Origin: Thiomicrospira pelophila DSM 1534
GTDB lineage: Bacteria; Pseudomonadota; Gammaproteobacteria; Thiomicrospirales; Thiomicrospiraceae
Assembly (NCBI RefSeq): GCF_000711195.1
Contig: NZ_JOMR01000001.1
Span: 372,001-436,000 of the forward strand
Reading direction: 5' to 3'
Length of the DNA: 64,000 nt
Positions within the stretch are counted from its first letter, which is position 1. Each line of letters starts with the position of its first letter. The position numbers and the translations under genes are program-made. Of this stretch, positions 24,392-31,920 are shown one piece after another. Below the pieces are notes generated by a model. That model worked only from the letters and a program-made list of their open reading frames with translations, had not been told where the DNA came from and did no database searches.

Positions 24392-26188
24392 TTAAGAACG
24401 ACGCGGCTTGCGAGCTGCGCCAGTACTTGGTTTACGGCTAAGTTTCGGACGCGGTCCGCCAGCTGGTGCGGCGCCCGCACTTTCATTAACTTCTGATAAG
24501 CCACTTGGCTGACCGCAAATCCAAGTTTTCTTCAAGGTCGCTAGCTGCTCTTTTGACAAATTGCTTGGCAAGTCAACCAAACTGAACGTGTCTTGAATGT
24601 TTAATTGACGAATTGATGAACCTTCAATACCACCTTCGTTCGCAATGGCGCCGATAATGTTCCCCGGCTTCACACCATTCGCAAAGCCGACATTTAAGCG
24701 ATAACGTTTCATGCCAGACTCAGGCGGGCCATCAGCGCGTGGGCGACGTGGCGCACGTTCTGGACGATCCGAACCTCGGTCGTTACGACCACGAGATGGA
24801 CGGTCACGACCAAAGTCACGAGAACCACGATCATCATCACGGAAGTTTTGGCGCATCGGTTTGTCTTCTAGGAAGAAAGGTGTATCACCCTGTACCAATT
24901 TAGCCAAAGCGGCGGCAATTTCTAAGGCTGGTACATTCGAAGCTTGCTGCATATCTTCGATCATTTTTTGATAGAACTCTAAGCCTTCCTGCTCTAAAGC
25001 ATCGGTAATACGAGCTTTGAATTTTTCTATACGCTGATCATTAATAGTTTGCGTGCTTGGTAATTCCAGCATGTCAATTTTTTTGTTAGTGGCGCGTTCA
25101 ATTTGCTGTAGCAAACGACGTTCACGTGGTGCCACAAACAAAATCGCATTACCTTCACGACCTGCACGACCGGTACGACCGATACGGTGAACATAGCTTT
25201 CCGTGTCATATGGAATGTCATAGTTGATAACATGCGTAATGCGCTCCACATCCAAACCACGCGCAACAACGTCCGTCGCGATTAAGATGTCGATTTTGCC
25301 TTTTTTCAACTGATTAACAATGCGTTCACGTTGGTTCTGCGCAATGTCACCGTTTAAGGCGGCGGCGGAATAACCACGCGCTTCGAGTTTTTCAGCCAAT
25401 TCAACCGTCGCCGTTTTGGTTCGTACGAAAATAATCATGCCATCGAAAGTGGTCGCTTCAAGAATGCGAGTTAACGCATCTAACTTATGCAAGCCACTGA
25501 CTAACCAGTAAGATTGGGTGATTAATGAAGCGGTGTTGGCTTTTTGCTTAATAATCACTTCAACCGGGTTGTTCAAATGCTTAGACGCGATTTTGTGCAC
25601 TTCTTTAGGCATAGTGGCTGAAAACAACGCAATCTGACGATCTTGTGGGGTTTGTTCTAGTACCCATTCGACGTCATCAATAAAGCCCATGCGCAACATT
25701 TCGTCGGCTTCGTCTAAAACTAAAGCTTGAAGTTGATCCAGTTTTAATGTGCCTTTACGCATATGATCCATAACACGACCCGGTGTGCCGACCACAACTT
25801 GGGCACCGCGTTTTAATGCCCGGATTTGGCCGCCATATTCTTGACCGCCATAAATAGGCAATACGTGAAAGCCTTTAATATGATGCGCAAAACCTTGGAA
25901 GGCTTCCGCCACCTGAATCGCGAGTTCGCGAGTCGGTGCTAAAACTAAAATTTGTGGGTTGGTGTTTTTGACGTCAACACGTGACAATAAAGGCAAAGCA
26001 AAGGCCGCGGTTTTACCAGTGCCGGTTTGCGCCATACCTAGAATGTCGCGTCCTTCCAAAATTGAAGGAATAGCTTGCGCCTGAATTGGAGATGGAGTTT
26101 CATAACCTATGTCTTTTAGGCCTTTTAAAACCATTGGATCAAGATTAAAACTCTCAAAAGTGATGTCTGTGCTAGATGTGTCGCTCAT
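24392..26188 (-). CDS. deaD: DEAD-box RNA helicase, DeaD/CsdA type
   Basis: An ATP-dependent RNA helicase for ribosome assembly and mRNA turnover, especially in the cold; 598 aa. Helicase motifs are in order: AQTGTGKT (I), PTREL (Ia), VLDEADEM (II), LFSATMP (III), HRIGRTGRAGR (VI). After the core comes a dimerisation-type helical segment (about 380-450), an Arg/Asp-rich linker (RDDDRGSRDFGRDRPSRGR) and a DbpA-type RNA-binding domain (about 495-560), which identifies the DeaD subgroup. The tail is basic. The promoter at 26449-26477 implies a leader of about 250 nt. Confidence 0.95.
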   Translation of the reverse strand: MSDTSSTDITFESFNLDPMVLKGLKDIGYETPSPIQAQAIPSILEGRDILGMAQTGTGKTAAFALPLLSRVDVKNTNPQILVLAPTRELAIQVAEAFQGFAHHIKGFHVLPIYGGQEYGGQIRALKRGAQVVVGTPGRVMDHMRKGTLKLDQLQALVLDEADEMLRMGFIDDVEWVLEQTPQDRQIALFSATMPKEVHKIASKHLNNPVEVIIKQKANTASLITQSYWLVSGLHKLDALTRILEATTFDGMIIFVRTKTATVELAEKLEARGYSAAALNGDIAQNQRERIVNQLKKGKIDILIATDVVARGLDVERITHVINYDIPYDTESYVHRIGRTGRAGREGNAILFVAPRERRLLQQIERATNKKIDMLELPSTQTINDQRIEKFKARITDALEQEGLEFYQKMIEDMQQASNVPALEIAAALAKLVQGDTPFFLEDKPMRQNFRDDDRGSRDFGRDRPSRGRNDRGSDRPERAPRRPRADGPPESGMKRYRLNVGFANGVKPGNIIGAIANEGGIEGSSIRQLNIQDTFSLVDLPSNLSKEQLATLKKTWICGQPSGLSEVNESAGAAPAGGPRPKLSRKPSTGAARKPRRS

Positions 26189-26442
26189 GGTGGATTCCTT
26201 AAAGTGCGTTAATTAAATACGCTAACACTCAATTCCACGGAGATGATGGGCGATAAGATCCTGTTCAAAGGGCGTGTTGCCAGTGTTGTAAAAACAGGTA
26301 ATAAGTCACGAAGATGGCGAAAGCGCCAAAAAAATGATCCCGAGCTCCGTACGGCTCTCAGGTCTAGCGAAATCAAACGGTTTGTGTCGAAACAAAGGCC
26401 GTGAAAATAAGTCGTCACTAATGAGAGAGCATGAGGTAAAGC
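26189..26442 (-). promoter_or_regulatory. Long 5' leader of deaD
   Basis: About 254 nt separate the predicted transcription start (near 26442) from the deaD ATG. The leader holds a small hairpin (GGCG-CTTT-CGCC) after a T run and a GAGCC/GGAGCTC partial dyad. E. coli csdA mRNA is known to have a similarly long leader linked to cold-shock control. An 83-codon open frame overlaps it but looks spurious. Confidence 0.55.
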
Positions 26443-26448
26443 CAGGCG

Positions 26449-26477
26449 ATTATATGCCATTAGTATATTTTATACAA
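26449..26477 (-). promoter_or_regulatory. Sigma-70 promoter of deaD
   Basis: On the minus strand, TTGTAT (26472-26477), a 17-nt spacer and a perfect TATAAT (26449-26454). Confidence 0.65.
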
Positions 26478-26580
26478 ACTCTATTTTAACTTATTTGACT
26501 AAGTCACTTTTTTCTAAGAAGTAAGTCTCAGCGAGCTTTCATAATTTTTGCATTAAATAAGACTGTTAATGTTGAGTTCT

Positions 26581-26612
26581 AACAACTAGAATGAAAGTTC
26601 ATTCTAGTTGTT
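26581..26612. promoter_or_regulatory. 32-bp palindromic operator before the TetR-family gene
   Basis: Perfect 15-bp arms (AACAACTAGAATGAA and its complement) flank a central AG, ending 15 nt before the regulator's ATG. The GAATGAA-N2-TTCATTC core is like known TetR-family operators, so autoregulation is the likely role, with the downstream enzyme gene under the same control. Confidence 0.82.
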
Positions 26613-26627
26613 TGGTCAGTCCAGATT

Positions 26628-27230
26628 ATGCAAAACTTTTTCCATGTTGATGCGGCCTCACCGCTTAAAACGAAAGTACTTACCAGTGCGTTGAGCCTAT
26701 TTGTGGAAAAAGGCTATTTCAACACCAGTATTCCGGACTTAGTTAAACACTCGGGTGTGAGTACCGGCACCATTTATAAGCACTTTGGTGACAAGCAAGG
26801 CCTGGCGAATAGCTTAATGGAGTGTTTGGTTGAGGAGCTTTATCAGCAAGAAATGGCGATTGTAGAGTCTACCACAGGCACGAAGGCACGCTACCGAGCT
26901 TTAGTGTTTTGGATTATGCAATTTAGTCTCGATTATCCTGATGTGATGAGCTTTATACTCTATGCACGTCATAAGGATTACTTGCCTAATTCTTCCCACA
27001 TATGCTCCTCCAAACCCTTTATGATCTTAAGGGATATTATTCAACAAGGCATTGAATCGCAAGAAGTGCGAAGAATGGATGAGATGGTTGCAGCGTCACT
27101 GGCTTTTGGCAGTGTATTAAGAATGGTGCAGCTTCATCTGGACGGTTTGTTGGAGAAGCCTTTAATGGCTTATCTGGATGAGCTGACTGAGTCGGCTTGG
27201 CGAGCGATTGAAAATCCGATTAAAACTTAA
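26628..27230 (+). CDS. TetR-family transcriptional regulator
   Basis: A 200-aa repressor-type protein. The N-terminal TetR helix-turn-helix is at about residues 14-60 (KVLTSALSLFVEKGYFNTSIPDLVKHSGVSTGTIYKHFGDK split over two helices). The ligand-binding C-terminal part is helical. It follows a 32-bp palindrome that is almost certainly its operator. The gene after it, 27 nt downstream, encodes a metallo-beta-lactamase-fold enzyme that it probably controls; the inducer is unknown. Confidence 0.92.
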   Translation: MQNFFHVDAASPLKTKVLTSALSLFVEKGYFNTSIPDLVKHSGVSTGTIYKHFGDKQGLANSLMECLVEELYQQEMAIVESTTGTKARYRALVFWIMQFSLDYPDVMSFILYARHKDYLPNSSHICSSKPFMILRDIIQQGIESQEVRRMDEMVAASLAFGSVLRMVQLHLDGLLEKPLMAYLDELTESAWRAIENPIKT

Positions 27231-27257
27231 CGTTAAATAATAAAAAAGGAAGATACC

Positions 27258-28280
27258 ATGAATAGACGTCATTTCATATTTGGTGCTGCGGCACTATTAG
27301 GTAGCCGTTGGGCGAATGCTTCTCAAGACCCGTTAGCGAACTCATTGAGTCACTATCGTGATCAATTAAAACGTGCTGAAAAAGCGGCAGGTTATATTGG
27401 TCCTAAAGCTTACATTCCAGAAGCGGTTAAAGTCACGGAGGGTGTGCATACCGTCGTGGGTAGTTTAATCTGGCACAACCCATCTAACTTTGGCTTAAAT
27501 AACAACTTAAGCTTTATGATTTTTGAAGATGGCGTTTTTGTATTTAATGGTGGGGCGAACCCGGCGTTAGCTAAAGCTTTACATGAGCAAATTAAACAAC
27601 ACACCGATAAACCAGTTAAATGGGTAGCGGTCGAAAACCACCAGGGTCATGCGCACTTGGGGGCAAGTTATTGGTATGACATGGGGGTGCGTAACTTCTA
27701 CTCTAACCGACAAGCACATGCTGACTTCAGCGCCAGTTGGGATATTATCAAACAGCGTTGGTCTGATGCGGTAGGTTTCCAATATACTCAAGGTGCACAC
27801 AATATTTCGGAAGAGTTCACACTTTTTGACGATAAGATGGAAGTGGATGTAGGTGGTGGCGAAACCGTATCATTACATTACTTTGGCCCAGGCCATACAC
27901 CAGGTTCAACCGCACTTTATGTACCATCGCGTAATGTAATCTTCCCTGGTGACCTGGCTTATAACACGCGTATGTTGGCGTTATTTAACTACACTGACAC
28001 CTTTAAGTGGGTGAAGTCGTTTGAAACCTTTATGGACTTTACGCCAGAAGGTACGATTATTGTGCCGGGTCATGGTGGTCCAACTGACATGGAAACCGTT
28101 AAACGTGATACTTATGATTATTTAGTTTGGCTACAAACCGAAGTTAAAAAAGTGATTGATGCGGGTGGCGGCTTGGCAGAAGCAGAAAAAATTGATCAGT
28201 CAGCTTACAAAGACCGTCCGGTATTTGACCAAACCTGGCGAGCGAATTCGCGTCATATTTATGAAGAGTTGACACGTTAA
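27258..28280 (+). CDS. Metallo-beta-lactamase-fold hydrolase with atypical metal site, Tat-type signal
   Basis: A 340-aa exported enzyme. The start MNRRHFIFGAAALLGSRWANA is a twin-arginine-type signal. The MBL fold spans about 60-300 with later ligands in place: His213 (GPGHTPGST), Asp232 (FPGDLAYN) and His272 (VPGHGGP). The first motif, normally HxHxDH, instead reads ENHQGHAHLG (His128, His131, His133), so the usual third-position His and the Asp are absent. The metal site may be different or rearranged. It probably acts in the periplasm on an unknown substrate and is cotranscribed with the TetR regulator. Confidence 0.85.
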   Translation: MNRRHFIFGAAALLGSRWANASQDPLANSLSHYRDQLKRAEKAAGYIGPKAYIPEAVKVTEGVHTVVGSLIWHNPSNFGLNNNLSFMIFEDGVFVFNGGANPALAKALHEQIKQHTDKPVKWVAVENHQGHAHLGASYWYDMGVRNFYSNRQAHADFSASWDIIKQRWSDAVGFQYTQGAHNISEEFTLFDDKMEVDVGGGETVSLHYFGPGHTPGSTALYVPSRNVIFPGDLAYNTRMLALFNYTDTFKWVKSFETFMDFTPEGTIIVPGHGGPTDMETVKRDTYDYLVWLQTEVKKVIDAGGGLAEAEKIDQSAYKDRPVFDQTWRANSRHIYEELTR

Positions 28281-28315
28281 AATAAAACGAGCCTAATCTA
28301 ATTTTAGGTTGATTC

Positions 28316-28346
28316 AAAAAGCCCCAGCAAGTGTCTGGGGCTTTTT
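28316..28346 (+). terminator. Rho-independent terminator after the MBL gene
   Basis: Stem AAAAAGCCCCAG / CTGGGGCTTTTT with a 7-nt loop, 36 nt after the stop. Confidence 0.9.
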
Positions 28347-28423
28347 CGTTATAATGCCCTTGAATTCAGATTTGGTTTTGGACAATAAGAACGAAATCTA
28401 TTAAGTCTTTGGAAAATTTCTGC

Positions 28424-29647
28424 ATGAAACAAATCGCCATTATCGGTGCGGGCCCAGGCGGCTTGATGACCGCCGAAGTTTTGTCGCAACAACCAGGCCT
28501 GGTGGTCACGGTTTTTGATGCGATGCCTTCGGCCGGGCGTAAGTTTTTACAAGCCGGTCGGGGCGGGTTGAATATTACGCATTCCAAGCCAATCAATGAG
28601 TTTATGGCGGCCTATGGTGCTCGCCGGACTCAAATTGAGCCTTGGATAAAAAGTTTTGGCCCAGATGATATTTGTAACTGGGTGCAAAGCTTTGGCATTG
28701 ATACGTTTGTTGGCAGCTCAGGTCGGGTTTACCCACAAGATATGAAAGCCGCGCCTTTGTTACGTAAGTGGCTGCATCGCCTACGAGAGCAAGGCGTAGA
28801 GTTTGTAATGCGCCACAAATGGCAGGGTTGGTCAGACGATGGGTCGCTTTTGTTTCAGTCCCCTGATGGGCAAAAAACCTATCCAGCAGATCAACTTGTA
28901 CTGGCCTTGGGTGGCGGGAGTTGGCCCCATTTAGGTTCGGATGGGCAATGGGCAGCCTATTTCGAGCCAGAGCATATTACCAAATTGCTACCCGCCAACT
29001 GTGGCTTTGAGTTAGCTTGGTCGACGATTTTTAAAGATAAATTTGCCGGTCAGCCCTTAAAGTCAGTGGCGTTGAACGTAACCGATTACCAACAATGTAC
29101 TTGGCATCAAAAAGGTGAGTGTTTAATAACGCAAGATGGCATTGAGGGAAGTTTGATTTACGCCTTGTCGGCACCCATGAGAGATAGTTTAATGGTGGAT
29201 AGTGAGGTTGATGCTTATTTAGATTTAATGCCGGATGTGTCATTAGAAAAACTCAAGCAGCGACTAAACAAATCACGCGCTAAATTGTCGTGGTCGAACT
29301 TGTTAAAGCGAGCCGGCTTGGATGCCATGCGGATTAGTTTACTGCGTGAAAAGCTGGATGCGAACGCGGCGCAAGACCTGGATCAGGTCGCAAATACGCT
29401 GAAACATTATGAGTTAAATATCACCTCGCCCCGCCCGCTTAGTGAGGCGATCAGCAGTGCGGGTGGTTTGAAGTTTGAGAGTTTAAGTGCGTTTAGTGAA
29501 CTAACAACCAGGCCTGGTTGTTACGCGATTGGCGAAATGTTGGATTGGGAAGCACCAACGGGAGGCTATTTATTGACCGCCGTATTGGCACAAGCACGTT
29601 ATGTGGCGCAACACATGGTTAAACAATTGGCGCACAACCCGACTTAA
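28424..29647 (+). CDS. FAD-dependent flavoprotein (HI0933/TIGR03862-like)
   Basis: A 407-aa flavoprotein. The FAD-binding GAGPGGLMTAEVL is at the N-terminus, followed by the family signature AGRKFLQAGRGGLNITHS, and a C-terminal FAD contact around CYAIGEMLDWEAPTGGYLL. The family (YhiN/BaiN-like; the closest I recall is the TIGR03862 group) has poorly known substrates. ATG 28424 is preferred over the TTG at 28409, which adds five unlikely residues. It ends 4 nt inside the 3' end of the convergent response-regulator gene. Confidence 0.87.
   Translation: MKQIAIIGAGPGGLMTAEVLSQQPGLVVTVFDAMPSAGRKFLQAGRGGLNITHSKPINEFMAAYGARRTQIEPWIKSFGPDDICNWVQSFGIDTFVGSSGRVYPQDMKAAPLLRKWLHRLREQGVEFVMRHKWQGWSDDGSLLFQSPDGQKTYPADQLVLALGGGSWPHLGSDGQWAAYFEPEHITKLLPANCGFELAWSTIFKDKFAGQPLKSVALNVTDYQQCTWHQKGECLITQDGIEGSLIYALSAPMRDSLMVDSEVDAYLDLMPDVSLEKLKQRLNKSRAKLSWSNLLKRAGLDAMRISLLREKLDANAAQDLDQVANTLKHYELNITSPRPLSEAISSAGGLKFESLSAFSELTTRPGCYAIGEMLDWEAPTGGYLLTAVLAQARYVAQHMVKQLAHNPT
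28492..28503. repeat. 12-bp palindrome, copy 9 (in flavoprotein gene)
   Basis: Exact copy, frame Pro-Gly-Leu-Val. Confidence 0.95.
29507..29518. repeat. 12-bp palindrome, copy 10 (in flavoprotein gene)
   Basis: Exact copy, extended to 16 bp (29505-29520). The only exact genic copy in the frame Thr-Arg-Pro-Gly. Confidence 0.95.
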
Positions 29648-30330
29648 ACCGATTCGGCTGGCTCCTGCTCATCAAGTATTTCAAACTTATAGCCAATGCC
29701 ATATACGGAGTGGATCACTTCAGTATCTGGCCAGGCCTGGTGAAGTTTTTGGCGTAGTTTTTTGATGTGACTGTCTACTGTTCGATCAGATACCACGCGT
29801 CCATCTTGATATATACGGTTCATCAGTTGCGTGCGTGAAAAAATTTGCCCCGGATGCTCAAACAAAACGTGAAATAAAGCAAACTCGACCGAGGTCAAGG
29901 CCACGTTTTTTTGCTGGAACAGCACTTGCGAACGCGACTCATCCAAAATCCAATCGGTTGGCGTTTGGGCTTCATAGTGGCGGCGTAATACCGCTTTAAT
30001 GCGAGCCATCACTTCACGCGGACTAAAAGGTTTACAAATATAATCGTCAGCACCAACTTCTAAGCCTAAAATTCGATCCAGTTCTTCTACTCGCGCACTG
30101 ACCATAATAATCGGCACTTGTGAGGTTTTGCGCACTTCTTTACAAATATCCAAGCCGTCTACACCTGGCAGCATAATATCAAGCAATACAAGATCCGGTT
30201 GTGTGTTTCGAATGGTTTCAACGGCGTTGATGCCAGTATTTAAATGCGAGACCTGGTAGCCAGCGGCCTTGGCATAATCCATCAGTAAGTCAGCAATACG
30301 TTGTTCGTCTTCAACAATCAGGATATTCAT
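29644..30330 (-). CDS. baeR: OmpR-family response regulator, BaeR-like
   Basis: A 228-aa two-component response regulator. The receiver domain (1-118) has the phosphoacceptor Asp in LLDIMLPG and the switch region ADDYICKPFSPREVMARIK, very like BaeR. The winged-helix DNA-binding domain (about 130-220) ends with SVYGIGYKFE. The gene starts inside the last 4 nt of the kinase gene, so the two are translationally coupled. BaeR of E. coli responds to envelope stress; the target genes here are unknown. A one-mismatch palindrome (29730-29741) lies inside. Confidence 0.9.
   Translation of the reverse strand: MNILIVEDEQRIADLLMDYAKAAGYQVSHLNTGINAVETIRNTQPDLVLLDIMLPGVDGLDICKEVRKTSQVPIIMVSARVEELDRILGLEVGADDYICKPFSPREVMARIKAVLRRHYEAQTPTDWILDESRSQVLFQQKNVALTSVEFALFHVLFEHPGQIFSRTQLMNRIYQDGRVVSDRTVDSHIKKLRQKLHQAWPDTEVIHSVYGIGYKFEILDEQEPAESV
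29730..29741. repeat. Palindrome variant GCCAGGCCTGGT
   Basis: One-mismatch copy in the response-regulator gene, frame His-Gln-Ala-Trp on the minus strand. Confidence 0.7.
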
Positions 30331-31748
30331 TTTGGAAACGCCTCCAAGGGTAATTGAATCGAAATAATTAGGCCGCCCAAAGGGCTGTGTTTACAGTCTA
30401 TTGTACCTTGGTGTGCTTGTACAATTTGTTCGACCAAAGCTAATCCAATGCCGGCGCCACCATATCGGCGATTACGCGAGGCCTCACCTCGGAAGAAACG
30501 ATCAAACAAGTGTGGCAACGCATCATCAGGTACGCCTGGTGCCGAGTCTTCAACTTCTAAACGTAAGTGCTTTTTATTGGCTTTAAGGCTGAGTTTTACC
30601 AGGCCTGGTGCATCTGTGTAAGCTAAGCTGTTACTGATTAAATTAGTCAGCATTTGCTGTAAGCGGTCGGCATCTCCGCGGAATTTAATGTCAGAAACCG
30701 GTAAGTAAGTCTCAAGCTTAATACCTTTTTCACGAGCCAAGCCAATAAATGGTTCAATTGATTGTTTAACTAGTAAACCAAACTCAAGCGGTTGCATTTG
30801 ATAACGTAGTCCGCCCACGTCATTCAGTGTAATTTGGTAGAGATCCTCCACTAAACGGTTTAAATGGATCGCTTCGCTATATAAGTTGTCTAAGCTATCT
30901 GCATTTAATGGGCGCACGCCATCTTTCAAGGCTTCAATATCGCCCCGGATAATGGTTAAAGGTGTGCGTAATTCATGTGATATATCCGCAATCCATTGGT
31001 TACGACTTTGTTGGTTTTTTTCTAGGCTGGTAGCAAGGTGGTTAAAATCCTGTTGCAGTTGTCCAAGCTCATCACGTCGATTCACTTTTAAACGTGTTTC
31101 AAACCTGCCCGCTGTTAAAGCTCGCATCCCTTGGGTCACCGATAAAATCGGTTGCAAGAAATAGTGGCCAAAGGGCATTAACAATAGGCCGGATAATAAA
31201 ACTAAGAAAAAGACGCCATAGGTCAGCAGAGATCGTTGGCGCTCAGCAAGCTGGATATCAAGCGCTTCGGTTAATTTAGCACGATGACTGTAGCCAATAT
31301 AACCCACTACACGTTGATTAATTTCGATGGGTATAAACATACGACTTTCTTCAGTCGGAAAACCGTAAAGACATTGCTTGTTTTCATCCACCAAGCTGAG
31401 TCGTTTTTCGGCCAGGTCAGGGTGGCGTTGTTTAAAATCCGAATAAGGATAGTTTAAAAATAAATCGACTGGCACGAAGGTTTCGGTAAAGTCTACTCGG
31501 CCAGAAATGTCGACAATTTTGCGCCAAGTGATTTCATCAATGATACTTAAGTCTTCTTCAAACTTTTCCTCAATGACAAATTGAATATTTTTTTTAATGC
31601 GATCAAGGTGTTGCTGGTCACGTTTATCAACGTATTCAATCAAACTGTTTTTGAGCATCGCATGGTTGGTAATCACCGTGCCTGCGATCAAAAAAAGCCC
31701 AAAAATAAGCAGTAGGGCGATGAGTTTGATTTTAAAACTGACAATCAT
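30327..31748 (-). CDS. baeS: Sensor histidine kinase, BaeS-like
   Basis: A 473-aa membrane kinase, partner of the BaeR-like regulator. Transmembrane segments lie at about 7-28 and 172-195 and enclose a periplasmic sensor domain of about 145 residues. Then follow HAMP (about 195-245), the phosphorylation site in ISHELRTPLTIIRGDIEALKDGV split over one helix, and an ATPase domain with NLISNSLAYT, DSAPGVPDD and YGGAGIGLAL. The kinase core closely follows the BaeS pattern. Palindrome copy 11 lies in its ATPase domain. The gene is first in the pair. Confidence 0.91.
   Translation of the reverse strand: MIVSFKIKLIALLLIFGLFLIAGTVITNHAMLKNSLIEYVDKRDQQHLDRIKKNIQFVIEEKFEEDLSIIDEITWRKIVDISGRVDFTETFVPVDLFLNYPYSDFKQRHPDLAEKRLSLVDENKQCLYGFPTEESRMFIPIEINQRVVGYIGYSHRAKLTEALDIQLAERQRSLLTYGVFFLVLLSGLLLMPFGHYFLQPILSVTQGMRALTAGRFETRLKVNRRDELGQLQQDFNHLATSLEKNQQSRNQWIADISHELRTPLTIIRGDIEALKDGVRPLNADSLDNLYSEAIHLNRLVEDLYQITLNDVGGLRYQMQPLEFGLLVKQSIEPFIGLAREKGIKLETYLPVSDIKFRGDADRLQQMLTNLISNSLAYTDAPGLVKLSLKANKKHLRLEVEDSAPGVPDDALPHLFDRFFRGEASRNRRYGGAGIGLALVEQIVQAHQGTIDCKHSPLGGLIISIQLPLEAFPK
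30598..30609. repeat. 12-bp palindrome, copy 11 (in kinase gene)
   Basis: Exact copy, frame Pro-Gly-Leu-Val on the minus strand. Confidence 0.95.
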
Positions 31749-31873
31749 TGTAGGGGTTCCATGTGCCGTTTCGGCTAATTTAAAATGGTTAATCTGGGCT
31801 AGAGACTTATTGACGTGTCTCAGTATAAAGAAACACGCGGCCTAGATTATGAAAAAACCACGAACTTAGTAGC

Positions 31874-31903
31874 AAAAAGCCCGCAAGGGAGCGGGCTTTT
31901 TTA
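31874..31903. terminator. Terminator between kinase promoter region and decarboxylase
   Basis: Stem AAAAAGCCCGC / GCGGGCTTTTT with a 6-nt loop, starting 18 nt past the decarboxylase stop; A and T runs on both sides. It serves the minus-strand decarboxylase gene. Confidence 0.88.
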
Positions 31904-31920
31904 GGCTAAATTGTAAGCGA

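Noticed and set aside
26209-26460. 83-codon open frame before deaD on the minus strand
   Set aside because: It lies in the deaD leader just after the predicted -10 box, has no ribosome site of note and a composition unlike neighbouring proteins.
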